Shown here: piece after piece, positions 1 to 8,294 of the stretch
Layout of the letters: each line of letters opens with the position of its first letter
How positions within the stretch are numbered: the first letter of the stretch is position 1
Made by a program: the position numbers and the translations under genes
Notes under the pieces: model-generated
Seen by the model: the letters and a program-made list of their open reading frames with translations, nothing else
The model's database searches: none
What the model was told of the DNA's origin: nothing
DNA from: Tepidibacter mesophilus
GTDB taxonomy: Bacteria; Bacillota; Clostridia; Peptostreptococcales; Peptostreptococcaceae
Assembly: GCF_002724055.1 (NCBI RefSeq)
Contig: NZ_BDQY01000008.1
Coordinates: 45,399-109,398, forward strand
Direction: 5' to 3'
Length of the DNA stretch: 64,000 nt

Positions 1-222
1 TATTTTTTGAATTTCATATCTTAAATCCTCGTAGTTTGTAAAGTCTACATTACTAATTTCAGGTTTTATTATGTTATTCACTATTCTATTTAATGTATTT
101 GTAGCAGTATTTATATGCAAAGTTTCAAACTGATTTATCATAAATATACCTACTAATGCCATGGCTATAAAAACCAACAAAAAATATATTACTATTATCT
201 TCGATCTTATACTTTTAAACAA
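1..222 (-). CDS. walK: Sensor histidine kinase WalK, N-terminal part (cut by window edge)
   Basis: Only the first 74 codons are in the window. The start is a TTG at 222-220, preceded on the minus strand by the ribosome site AAGGGGG, which lies at the end of walR; only 3 bases separate the walR stop from this start. The visible part is a basic start followed by one hydrophobic helix (about residues 8-28) and the beginning of an extracytoplasmic region, as expected for a membrane sensor kinase. Position directly behind a WalR-type regulator makes it the partner kinase of the essential cell-wall two-component system. The catalytic domains are outside the window, so the identity rests on context and the membrane-anchored start. 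Confidence 0.75.
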   Translation of the reverse strand, partial: MFKSIRSKIIVIYFLLVFIAMALVGIFMINQFETLHINTATNTLNRIVNNIIKPEISNVDFTNYEDLRYEIQKI

Positions 223-225
223 AAT

Positions 226-918
226 CTATTCCCCCTTAAAGTAATAACCTACTCCTCTTTTAGTTATTATATAATTAGGGTTTGATGAGTTATCTTCTAT
301 TTTCTCTCTTAGTCTTCTAACAGTAACGTCTACAGTCCTAATATCTCCATAGTATTCATATCCCCATACCTGTTCAAGCAATTGTTCTCTTGAGAATACT
401 TGATTTTTTTGAGTTATCAAAAACTTTAATAATTCAAACTCTCTTACAGTCAGATCTATATTATCTTTATTTTTATTAACCTCATATTTAACTAAATCAA
501 CACTTAAACTTCCATATGTTATTATATCCCCGTTTTTATTATCTGTATTTAATACCTGGGTTCTTCTAAGATTAGCTTTAACTCTAGCCATAAGTTCTCT
601 TACACTAAATGGCTTAGTTATGTAATCATCTGCTCCAAGTTCAAGGCCTAATACCTTATCTACTTCTTCTTCTTTAGCTGTAACCATTATTATAGGAGTT
701 GATAAAGATTCTCTTATTTTTTTACACACTTGAAATCCATCATAAATTGGTATCATAACATCAAGAAGTATTAAATCTGGCTTAAAACTATAGGTTTTGT
801 TTATTCCTTCCTCTCCATCAAATGCGGTATCAATCTCATAGCCTTCCTTCTTAAGGTTGAACTTTAATATATCAGATATAGGCTTCTCATCCTCTATTAT
901 TAATATCTTACTACTCAT
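226..918 (-). CDS. walR: OmpR-family response regulator WalR
   Basis: This 230-residue regulator has a receiver domain (about 4-118) with the acidic pair E9/D10, phospho-acceptor D53 in LLDVM, and K102 in the TKPF segment, followed by an OmpR/PhoB winged helix (about 130-228). The start IIEDEKPISDILKFNLKKEGYE and the phrase GLELGADDYITKPFS closely match WalR/YycF, the cell-wall homeostasis regulator of low-GC Gram-positives. GGAGG precedes the ATG. The gene is followed at once by the kinase start. Other OmpR regulators look similar, but the near-origin position and the N-terminus favour WalR. Confidence 0.85.
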   Translation of the reverse strand: MSSKILIIEDEKPISDILKFNLKKEGYEIDTAFDGEEGINKTYSFKPDLILLDVMIPIYDGFQVCKKIRESLSTPIIMVTAKEEEVDKVLGLELGADDYITKPFSVRELMARVKANLRRTQVLNTDNKNGDIITYGSLSVDLVKYEVNKNKDNIDLTVREFELLKFLITQKNQVFSREQLLEQVWGYEYYGDIRTVDVTVRRLREKIEDNSSNPNYIITKRGVGYYFKGE

Positions 919-1094
919 AAATTTACCTCCAAACTATTATTATAGGTAATACTTTATTTTAACCATATTATACAAAATTATTATATAACTAAATTATACA
1001 TTCGCCAAATTTAAAAGTATATAATTTACTGTATATAAAAAATATGATATATTTTATAAATATAAATGTGCACAATGTACATAATAAAAAATAA

Positions 1095-1120
1095 ATTTCA
1101 ATATACTAGTATATTGAAAT
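1095..1120. promoter_or_regulatory. 26-nt perfect palindrome upstream of the VanZ/RDD gene
   Basis: A perfect 26-base palindrome centred between 1107 and 1108 (half site ATTTCAATATACT) lies 46 bases before the start codon at 1167. A possible -35 TTGAAA (1114-1119) and -10 TTATAA (1137-1142) with a 17-bp spacer would place it over the -35, as for a repressor operator. The DNA-binding protein is not identifiable from the sequence. Confidence 0.4.
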
Positions 1121-1166
1121 AAAATGAAAACTTGATTTATAAGAAGTTTTTATTGGAGGTGAATCA

Positions 1167-2258
1167 ATGTACTCATATATGTTTCCAATTAAAGTAGCTT
1201 TTATAACATTTCCTTTTTTAGCTTTTTTATTTACATTTCCATTTGTAATATATCAGTACAGGAAACATGGATATATAAATAAGTTTAGAATTTTAATTTT
1301 ATATTCTTTTTTACTATATTTGATGGTAGCTTATTATCTTGTAATACTTCCTCTTCCAAAAACACGTGATGTAAGGAGTCTACAAAGCCCTAATACAATT
1401 TATTATCAATTATTGCCTTTTAATTTTATTTTTGCTTTTTTAAGAGAAACAGAAGTTTCATTTTTAAATCCTTTAACTTTCAAAAACATACTAAAAGAAA
1501 GGGCATTTTTGCAAGCCGCATTTAATGCAATCTTACTCACTCCACTTGGAGTTTATTTAAGATATTATTTTAGAAAAAATTTAAAAGAGACTTTATTAAT
1601 AACTTTTTTAGTCTCATTATTCTTCGAGATAACACAATTAACAGCCCTATATGGTCTATATAATGCTCCTTACAGGGTATTTGATTTAGATGATCTTATA
1701 TTAAATACTTTTGGTGGTTTTATAGGTTATATTATAGCGCCTATATTTACTTTTTTTCTTCCTAAACCAAATGACCTTGATAAAGATATAAACTCTGAAG
1801 ATATACAGGTAGGTTATTTTAGAAGACTTTTAGCTTTTTATATAGATTGGTTTATACTTGGATTAATTCCTTTTATAAAAAATGACATTTTTATAGAAGG
1901 TATAGCTGTATTTATATACTTTATTTTAATTGTTTATTTGACTAATGGTAAAACATTTGGCAAATCATTGTTGAGGATAAAGATAAAAGGTAAGAATAGT
2001 AAACTATCTTTCAAAGAAGTATTTATAAGATATGCGCTTTTGTATTATTGTATTTTCGGCTTTAATAAATTAATTTTTCAAGTTATAGAAATAAATAAAA
2101 ATGAATTTTTTAATTATATTATTATTGCTATGATTATAACAGTAATAATAAATATAATTATATTTTCACACGTTGTTCTTTGTATATTGAAAAAAGATAA
2201 GCTACTATTTTATGAAAAAATAAGTAAAACAAAGAATGTTGCTATATCGCCTAAATAA
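1167..2258 (+). CDS. VanZ family / RDD domain membrane protein
   Basis: The 363-residue product is very hydrophobic. Its N-terminal half (about 10-190) has the VanZ pattern: several membrane helices, LNAILLTPLGVYLRYYFRK-like text (110-135) and FFEITQLTALYG, then DLDDLILNTFGGFIGYI. The C-terminal half begins GYFRRLLAFYIDWFILG (about 217), the typical start of an RDD domain, with further membrane helices to the end. VanZ proteins are linked to low-level resistance to glycopeptides and host lipopeptides; RDD domains have no settled role. GGAGGTGAATCA precedes the ATG. It stands alone, between a palindrome and a bidirectional terminator. The domain call is firm, the physiological role is not. Confidence 0.8.
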   Translation: MYSYMFPIKVAFITFPFLAFLFTFPFVIYQYRKHGYINKFRILILYSFLLYLMVAYYLVILPLPKTRDVRSLQSPNTIYYQLLPFNFIFAFLRETEVSFLNPLTFKNILKERAFLQAAFNAILLTPLGVYLRYYFRKNLKETLLITFLVSLFFEITQLTALYGLYNAPYRVFDLDDLILNTFGGFIGYIIAPIFTFFLPKPNDLDKDINSEDIQVGYFRRLLAFYIDWFILGLIPFIKNDIFIEGIAVFIYFILIVYLTNGKTFGKSLLRIKIKGKNSKLSFKEVFIRYALLYYCIFGFNKLIFQVIEINKNEFFNYIIIAMIITVIINIIIFSHVVLCILKKDKLLFYEKISKTKNVAISPK

Positions 2259-2300
2259 AAAAGATTATGGATTAGTACTTACTAATCCATAATCTTTTTT
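2257..2300. terminator. Bidirectional intrinsic terminator
   Basis: A perfect 20-bp stem (AAAAAAGATTATGGATTAGT and its complement) with a 4-base ACTT loop, A-tract on one side and T-tract on the other, sits between two convergent genes ending at 2258 and 2304. It can stop both. Confidence 0.85.
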
Positions 2301-2303
2301 ATT

Positions 2304-3719
2304 TTATAATATAACCTCTATTTCAGTTCCTTGTCCAAGTTTACTATTTATTTTTATGTCTCCCCCATGTGCTTTTACTATCTCCTTAGCTATGGCCATC
2401 CCAAGACCTGAACCTTTATGTCTTTCTCCTGTGTTTGTTCCCCTATAATATCTATCAAATATATACTTAATATCTTCTGGTCCTATTCCTTTTCCATTAT
2501 CTTTTACAAATATATGTACTTTTTCATCTTTAATTATTTTTACTTTTATATTAACTTTTGCATCATTGTGAATAAGAGAATTGTATAAAAGATTGTTAAT
2601 TACCCTTTTTATTAAAATATTATCTACGTCCTTTAAAATAATATTTTCTTTACAAGAAAAATCAATATAGCTATCACTATATTTAGGGTCATTTAATATA
2701 TCTATAATGCTTTCTCTAACAAGTTTGACTAAATTAATTTCTTTTTTATCTATCATAGATTTTTCATTTTTAAGCTTTGTACTTAAATTCAAATCATCTA
2801 CAAGTTCATTTATATAATTAGATTTTTTATGAATTATATTTGCATAAGATGTAATCTCTTCTTTAGAAAATTCATACTCATCATCACTTAAAATTTCTGC
2901 ATACCCTTTAATAGATGCCAAAGGCGTCTTTATATCATGCGATATATTTGCTATCCAGTCCTCCCTCATTTTGTCTAGTTTCTTACGTTCTATTTTATTG
3001 CTTTTAAGAGTCTGTGAGAGATTATTTAAGTTGTGGTAAACATCACTATATACTCCTTTAGGTGAATAATAAATATCATAATCTCCGTCTCCCAATTTTT
3101 CTACTCCACTAATAATGTTACCTATTGGATTTGTTAGTCTTCTACTAAACAAGTATCCAAAGAATAGAGCTATTATAGAATCAATTAAAAGTACAGTACC
3201 CGTAGCATTCTTCATGAATATACCTATCTCACCGTTATTATATATTAGTATTTGTTTTTCAACCTTTCGCATAGGAAATCCTATAATATAACTATACTGC
3301 TTATTCCCAACTATTTTTTCTCCTATAAATATAGTTGATGCACTACCTACTCCACCACTATACTTATATCCATGTACAATCTGAAACGGTGTATATTTAA
3401 ATGGAACATTCTTTGGTCTTTTGTAATTATATATCTCTTTACCATTTCCATCTAAAATTTGTATCCAAGTTTGTTTACCATCAAGCTCCTTTTTTCCTTC
3501 ATCATCTACATACATATTTTCTTTAGTTACTAATATATGATTATGAAAATTTCTTACGAATCTCTCTGTACCAAGTACTGTTGAAAACTTTTTATCTTTC
3601 TCATTTACATTTTGTCCTGCGAAAAAAACCATCACTAAAGCTATTATATTTATAATCATAACTATAATAACTACTGAAATTATAGTAGTTACAAATTTTA
3701 AGGTTAACTTCCATTTCAT
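2304..3719 (-). CDS. Membrane sensor histidine kinase
   Basis: The 471-residue kinase has a first membrane helix (about 10-34), an extracytoplasmic domain (35-170), a second helix (172-192), a HAMP-like linker, a HisKA domain with the phospho-accepting H261 in ANISHDIKTPL, and a HATPase domain with N-box (INNLLYNSLIHN), G1 box DNGKGI and G2 box GSGLGMAI near the C-terminus. It starts 3 bases after the stop of the response regulator upstream, so the two form an operon. The signal is unknown. The ABC/thiol-redox operon lies next to it on the same strand and could be its target, but that is inference from proximity only. Confidence 0.9.
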   Translation of the reverse strand: MKWKLTLKFVTTIISVVIIVMIINIIALVMVFFAGQNVNEKDKKFSTVLGTERFVRNFHNHILVTKENMYVDDEGKKELDGKQTWIQILDGNGKEIYNYKRPKNVPFKYTPFQIVHGYKYSGGVGSASTIFIGEKIVGNKQYSYIIGFPMRKVEKQILIYNNGEIGIFMKNATGTVLLIDSIIALFFGYLFSRRLTNPIGNIISGVEKLGDGDYDIYYSPKGVYSDVYHNLNNLSQTLKSNKIERKKLDKMREDWIANISHDIKTPLASIKGYAEILSDDEYEFSKEEITSYANIIHKKSNYINELVDDLNLSTKLKNEKSMIDKKEINLVKLVRESIIDILNDPKYSDSYIDFSCKENIILKDVDNILIKRVINNLLYNSLIHNDAKVNIKVKIIKDEKVHIFVKDNGKGIGPEDIKYIFDRYYRGTNTGERHKGSGLGMAIAKEIVKAHGGDIKINSKLGQGTEIEVIL

Positions 3720-3722
3720 ATA

Positions 3723-4442
3723 TTACTCACCCTTTACTATTAACTTATAGCCAAGACCCTTAACATTTATTATATAATTAGGACTTGATGGATTGTCCTC
3801 TATTTTCTCCCTTAGTCTTCTTATATGTACCATTATTGTATTATCAAATCCTATGTAATCTTCGCCCCATACTTCATCACAAATTTTCTCTTTACTTATA
3901 ATTTGATTCGGGTTATTTGCCATATATAAAAATAACTTAAGTTCTTTAGGTTTAAGTTCAATAATTTGTCCATTCTTTTTAATCTCTAATTTACTTTCAT
4001 TTATTTTAAAAGGCCCAAATGATATATCTTTCTCGTTCTTTTTATCCTGTTCAAAATTAATACAACTTCTTCTTAATTGAGCTTTTACCCTGTACGATAC
4101 TTCTTTAGGACTAAATGGTTTTGTTATATAATCATCTCCTCCTAAAGCAAATCCGATTATTCTATCCATCTCTTCTGATTTTGCAGACAAAAACAAAATA
4201 GGTACCATAGATGTTTCTCTAATTTTTTTACAAACCTCATATCCTTCCTTGTCTGGAAGCATTATATCCAAAAGAATAATATCAGGGTTTATAAATTCAA
4301 ATAATTTAAGTCCTTCATTACCTGTTTCTGCTGTATATATATTTTCAAAACCTTCCTTAGTTAACACCGTCGATAGTAATTTCAATATATCTTCTTCATC
4401 ATCTATAATTAATATTTTTTTTCTTTTTATTAAGCCTTCCAC
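3723..4442 (-). CDS. OmpR-family response regulator
   Basis: The 239-residue regulator has a receiver domain (about 8-122; acidic D14/D15, phospho-acceptor D59 in LLDIMLPD, K in TKPFSP) and a C-terminal winged helix (about 140-237). The start codon is GTG at 4442-4440, with GGAG 11 bases upstream on the minus strand. It forms a two-gene operon with the kinase that follows. It is not WalR; no characterised orthologue is recognised from sequence alone. Confidence 0.88.
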   Translation of the reverse strand: MEGLIKRKKILIIDDEEDILKLLSTVLTKEGFENIYTAETGNEGLKLFEFINPDIILLDIMLPDKEGYEVCKKIRETSMVPILFLSAKSEEMDRIIGFALGGDDYITKPFSPKEVSYRVKAQLRRSCINFEQDKKNEKDISFGPFKINESKLEIKKNGQIIELKPKELKLFLYMANNPNQIISKEKICDEVWGEDYIGFDNTIMVHIRRLREKIEDNPSSPNYIINVKGLGYKLIVKGE

Positions 4443-4501
4443 AGCCTCACGCTCCTATCACATTATATATATACTATCCTTCACTTTATAGTTAGTATAA
4501 C

Positions 4502-4534
4502 AAAAAACCTGATATTTTTCAGATCAGGTTTTTT
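4502..4534 (-). terminator. Intrinsic terminator of the redox/ABC operon
   Basis: Stem AAAAAACCTGAT / ATCAGGTTTTTT with a 9-base loop lies directly after the stop codon of the 4Fe-4S protein gene (ends 4542). It can work in both directions. Confidence 0.8.
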
Positions 4535-4541
4535 AGTAGCA

Positions 4542-5372
4542 TTATAATCTTATTTCTTTTTTTATTGCTTTTGTAGGACATTCTTTAATACAATCACCGC
4601 ATCTAATACACTCTGTACTATTAGGTTTTTTGTGGATTTCTATATTCATCTTACATTTTCGCATACAAGCATTACAGTTTATACATAAATTTTTATCTAA
4701 TTTAAATTTATAAAAACTTATAGGATTAAACAATCCATAAAATGCTCCTAAAGGACAAATATATCTACAAAACGGTCTGTATATAAAAATTGCACCGACA
4801 GTAATTCCTAGTAAAATAAACATTTTCCATAAAAATAAAACCCCAATTGTTTCTCTTAAAGATTTATTTAATAAGACTAGTGGAATTCCTCCTTCTAAAG
4901 TACCTACAGGACAGATATACTCACAAAAATAAGGAGGACTCATTCCAAATTCATTTACCAAAAACATTGGTAATAATATTACAAATAAGATTAGTATAAG
5001 ATACTTAAAATACCTTAATACACTATTTATTTTTTTACTAACTTCAATCTTTCTAGATGGTATTTTGTAAAGTAAGTCCTGAAATAATCCAAAAGGACAT
5101 AACCATCCACAAATGAATCTCCCAAATATTATTCCAATTAGTGAAATAAGTCCTGTTATATATAGTGAAACATTGTATTTTATACTCCCTACAACAGCTT
5201 GTATAGATCCAATAGGACACGAACCTATAGCTCCAGGGCACGAATAACAATTAAGTCCTGGAACACATACTTTTTTTGTAGACCCTTTATATATGTTCTT
5301 TTCAATAAATCCATTTATATTTGCATTGGTAATTATAGTAGTAATTATTTGACTTAACCCTCTTTTATCCAA
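4542..5372 (-). CDS. 4Fe-4S binding polytopic membrane protein (NapH/CcoG-like)
   Basis: The 276-residue product has several membrane helices, and cysteine motifs CYSC/SCP near residues 42-53, then CGWLCPFG, CEYICPVG and CRYICPLG within or next to helices, and two C-terminal ferredoxin motifs (CINCNACMRKC and CIRCGDCIKECP). This is the pattern of NapH/NosR/CcoG-type membrane electron carriers. The start is TTG at 5372, overlapping the CXXC microprotein gene by 8 bases, so translation is probably coupled. It is the last gene of an operon with a TlpA-like lipoprotein, which suggests electrons are moved across the membrane to an extracytoplasmic thiol partner; that job is inferred from context. 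Confidence 0.82.
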   Translation of the reverse strand: MDKRGLSQIITTIITNANINGFIEKNIYKGSTKKVCVPGLNCYSCPGAIGSCPIGSIQAVVGSIKYNVSLYITGLISLIGIIFGRFICGWLCPFGLFQDLLYKIPSRKIEVSKKINSVLRYFKYLILILFVILLPMFLVNEFGMSPPYFCEYICPVGTLEGGIPLVLLNKSLRETIGVLFLWKMFILLGITVGAIFIYRPFCRYICPLGAFYGLFNPISFYKFKLDKNLCINCNACMRKCKMNIEIHKKPNSTECIRCGDCIKECPTKAIKKEIRL

Positions 5373-5502
5373 TTCCTATGCACTCCAAACATATATTTAT
5401 TGCTTTTCTAAAAACAACATCCACTTCTTTTCTATATAGACCTAAAAATATAAAACTTAAACTAGTAAGTAGTATTCCATACCTGTATAGTCTTTCTTTC
5501 AT
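5365..5502 (-). CDS. CD1871A-type CXXC microprotein (45 aa)
   Basis: A 45-codon gene lies in the gap between the TlpA-like and 4Fe-4S genes. It starts with ATG at 5502 behind GGAG with 8-base spacing and ends with TAA at 5365-5367, overlapping the next start. The product has a short basic start, one membrane helix (about 9-22) and a C-terminal CLEC motif at residues 38-41. Its size, the C-terminal CXXC and the placement beside a 4Fe-4S protein and a TlpA-like protein match the small CD1871A family of CXXC proteins known from Clostridioides relatives. No function is established; a small membrane thiol carrier is a reasonable guess. Confidence 0.75.
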   Translation of the reverse strand: MKERLYRYGILLTSLSFIFLGLYRKEVDVVFRKAINICLECIGIG

Positions 5503-5531
5503 CCATATCACTCCAGTGCAGCAATAATAAT

Positions 5532-6593
5532 TTATTTTAAACTCTCTAATATTTTATCTATTTCTTTCTTATATTCTTCTTTACTGCGACTACCTACTAT
5601 AGGCTGTCCAACCATATTTCCTTTACTATCAATGAATATAGTTGTTGGAACCCCAGATATATCTTTTAATATTCCTTTACTTAATTTTTTATCTGGTATT
5701 ATATTTGTATATTTCACACCTTTTTTATCAAGTATTTGTTTTGCAAGTACTTCATTTTCATCATCAGGTGTATCTGAAATAATACCAACTACATTTATAT
5801 CTTCCTTTTTCACTTCTTCATAAAGAGATTGAATATCAGGCATTTCTGAAATACAAGGTCCGCAAAATGTTGCCCATACATTTACCATTGTTAGTTTATA
5901 ATCTTTGAATATACTACTCTCTATTTTATCCCCTTCAATAGTTTTAGTTTCGAATTGTATGTTTTTGTTTTCTTCTATTTTCTTAGTTATATCAATTGGT
6001 GTAAATAATTTCAAACTACCCTTAAGATCCGCCATGCTCTCTCGAACTTCTTTGAATTCTTTCTTTTCTTCATTAGATAAATTGCTTTCATCATATTCAT
6101 CATTATATAGTATATAACATTCTAAATTATCTGTTTCAGCTACCTTTTCCCTATGTTTATATTCTGAAAAAACTTTTTCTTTTCTTTCTATATCCTCACT
6201 TGGAGCATTTTTCTCTTTATTTTTATCAAGTACCATAATATCAAAGAAAACCTTTGACTTTTTTTGGTATTCTTGAAATACTCTTTTTTGTTCTTCTTCA
6301 GTTTTTGCATTTTCACTATCTTTAGTTAACTCATTAATGAATTGGGTTGATAAAAATTCATACGGAATTTCTCCTACTATATAAGCCTCTCCATATTTTC
6401 CTGGTATTGCACAAGTTGGAGATACACCATCTTTTTTAGCCCATGCCTGTGGTTCATAATATTCTAGGCCCATTTCTTCAAATTTCATCTTTTTCCCTTT
6501 TAAAGCTTCATCATTTTGTTCTGGTTTACTACATCCCACTATCGATGCACAAATAGCTATAATCATGAATATAGCTAAATATATTTTTTTCAT
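5532..6593 (-). CDS. TlpA-like thiol-disulfide oxidoreductase lipoprotein
   Basis: The 353-residue protein has a lipoprotein signal (lipobox IVGC, C21), a long charged N-terminal region (about 25-220) of no recognised family, and a C-terminal TlpA/ResA thioredoxin domain (about 225-350) with active site WATFCGPC (C244/C247) and a cis-proline segment GVPTTIFID (P316). It should act on the outer face of the membrane as a disulfide reductase or oxidase. The N-terminal region contains CAIPGKYGEAYIVG, so substrate or partner binding there is possible. The gene lies between an ABC permease and the CXXC microprotein on the same strand, consistent with one redox operon. Confidence 0.88.
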   Translation of the reverse strand: MKKIYLAIFMIIAICASIVGCSKPEQNDEALKGKKMKFEEMGLEYYEPQAWAKKDGVSPTCAIPGKYGEAYIVGEIPYEFLSTQFINELTKDSENAKTEEEQKRVFQEYQKKSKVFFDIMVLDKNKEKNAPSEDIERKEKVFSEYKHREKVAETDNLECYILYNDEYDESNLSNEEKKEFKEVRESMADLKGSLKLFTPIDITKKIEENKNIQFETKTIEGDKIESSIFKDYKLTMVNVWATFCGPCISEMPDIQSLYEEVKKEDINVVGIISDTPDDENEVLAKQILDKKGVKYTNIIPDKKLSKGILKDISGVPTTIFIDSKGNMVGQPIVGSRSKEEYKKEIDKILESLK

Positions 6594-6617
6594 ATCAATT
6601 CCTCCATTTATATATTA

Positions 6618-7385
6618 TTAATTTTTTATAAAAGCCTTATATGTCAACTTTGGAAATATAATCATTCCTACTGTAAAGATTCCTAAAAGAACAAAAATAG
6701 TTATACTTCCTGTCTCATATCTTATAAGCTGACAACTCATCATTCCCCAAAGGGGTGTAAATCCCAAATATTTTGTATATCCAATCCCTTTTAAAAACCC
6801 TTCTAATATATATGGAACTCCCATAATAAGTCCTCCAAATATAAAAGGAACTGTAGCTGATTTACTTATAGATGATAAAAATAATCCTAATTGTGCAAAG
6901 AAAAACGACCATATTGTGATGGTTAAAATCATAATTAAAATCATTTGAATAACAGTTATATTCGATCCACTTTTCCCAAAGTACCAAAGCTTTTTTAAAG
7001 GCATATCTAATCCAGCAAATTTATGCTTTGTCAACGCAGATAGACATACAGTTAAAAAAACTGAAAGATTTATTATAGCAGCACCTATCCCTGCTGCTAT
7101 TGATTTGGCTAGTACAATTTTTTTCTTACCATTTTTAGTTGTTTTAATTAACCCTGATATATTTGAGCTATATTCTAAAGTATAAGACCCTGAAAACATA
7201 ATAAACATCATAATTCCCATTAAAGGAACTAGTCCATAACCTTTACTAAATATATCCGCATAAGTTTCTTCTATTGAAAAAGCTCTTATTGAAATAAAGC
7301 TTAAAAATAATGATACTACGAGAATTATCAACATTCTTTTTTTTAAAAGTATTTTTCTAAGTTCCAAATTTATAAGCGTTCCCAT
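6618..7385 (-). CDS. ABC transporter permease (ABC-2 type)
   Basis: The 255-residue protein starts with LINLELRKILLKKR, typical of ABC-2 permeases, and shows six hydrophobic segments (about 17-35, 50-70, 90-115, 145-170, 180-200, 230-250). It starts 3 bases after the stop of the ATPase gene, and with the second permease upstream forms a permease-ATPase-permease exporter. The cargo is unknown. The neighbouring TlpA-like lipoprotein and CXXC proteins suggest a role linked to envelope thiols, which is inference. Confidence 0.8.
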   Translation of the reverse strand: MGTLINLELRKILLKKRMLIILVVSLFLSFISIRAFSIEETYADIFSKGYGLVPLMGIMMFIMFSGSYTLEYSSNISGLIKTTKNGKKKIVLAKSIAAGIGAAIINLSVFLTVCLSALTKHKFAGLDMPLKKLWYFGKSGSNITVIQMILIMILTITIWSFFFAQLGLFLSSISKSATVPFIFGGLIMGVPYILEGFLKGIGYTKYLGFTPLWGMMSCQLIRYETGSITIFVLLGIFTVGMIIFPKLTYKAFIKN

Positions 7386-7388
7386 TAA

Positions 7389-8279
7389 TTACACCTCCCT
7401 AGTGTTTTCTAAGTCAAAGTAAAACATATAAACATCTTCAAATTTAGGTTCAATAGGTTGTACTCCTGAATATGGTGGCATCTTCTCACTTATGACTCTA
7501 AGTTCTACCTCATTAACACCACGTTGAATATTTACTACTTTATAATTATTTTGTATTTTGGAAACCTCATCTTCATCAGAAGATTTTATACTATACACTT
7601 TACCTTGCATTCCTAAAAGTATATCTCTATGGATTCCTTTCATAAGAACAGCTCCATCTTTTATCATAATAGTTTCCTTCGCTATAGATTCTATATCTGA
7701 AATTATATGAGTAGAAAGTATTATAATTTTGTCCTTAGAAATTTGTGAAATAAGATTCCTAAATCTTGCTCTTTCCTGTGGATCAAGCCCTGCTGTTGGT
7801 TCATCTAATACTAGTATCTTTGGATCATTCAATAAAGCTTGAGCGATTCCTACTCTTCTTTTCATTCCACCAGAGAATTTACCAACTGCCTTATTTCTTA
7901 CTTCATATAAACCTACAAGATTTAAAAGCTCATCTATCTTTTTAGTAGCATCCTTTTCTGTTAATCCCTTTAATGCCGCTACATACTTTAAAAAATTCTT
8001 TGCTGAAAAGTTTTCGTAGACCCCGAACTCCTGAGGAAGATATCCAATTATATTTCTGTAATTCTCATCTAACTCTTTTATATTCTTTTCATTGTATATA
8101 ATGTCTCCATCTGATGGCTCTATTAAGGTTGTTATCTGCTTCATAAGAGTTGTTTTCCCTGCTCCATTGGGCCCTAGTAGTCCATATACACCACTTTCAA
8201 GAGTAATATTTATATTATCATTTGCTCTTTTTCTACCATAAATTTTTGTTAAATTTTTTATTTCAAGTTTATTCATCAA
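7389..8279 (-). CDS. ABC transporter ATP-binding protein
   Basis: The 296-residue ATPase has Walker A GPNGAGKTT (about 36-44), Q-loop YLPQEFG, signature FSGGMKRR (about 139), Walker B ILVLDEPTAGLDP (about 158) and the H-loop STHI (about 193), plus a C-terminal extension (230-296). It is the energising subunit for the two flanking permeases: the upstream one ends 15 bases before it and the downstream one starts 3 bases after it. GGAGGGATAA precedes the start. Sequence does not fix the substrate. Confidence 0.92.
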   Translation of the reverse strand: MMNKLEIKNLTKIYGRKRANDNINITLESGVYGLLGPNGAGKTTLMKQITTLIEPSDGDIIYNEKNIKELDENYRNIIGYLPQEFGVYENFSAKNFLKYVAALKGLTEKDATKKIDELLNLVGLYEVRNKAVGKFSGGMKRRVGIAQALLNDPKILVLDEPTAGLDPQERARFRNLISQISKDKIIILSTHIISDIESIAKETIMIKDGAVLMKGIHRDILLGMQGKVYSIKSSDEDEVSKIQNNYKVVNIQRGVNEVELRVISEKMPPYSGVQPIEPKFEDVYMFYFDLENTREV

Positions 8280-8294
8280 TTATCCCTCCTAAAA

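Noticed and set aside
4249..4491. 80-codon plus-strand frame within the response regulator
   Set aside because: Antisense to a well-supported regulator, Ser/Asn-rich reading typical of reversed receiver-domain codons.
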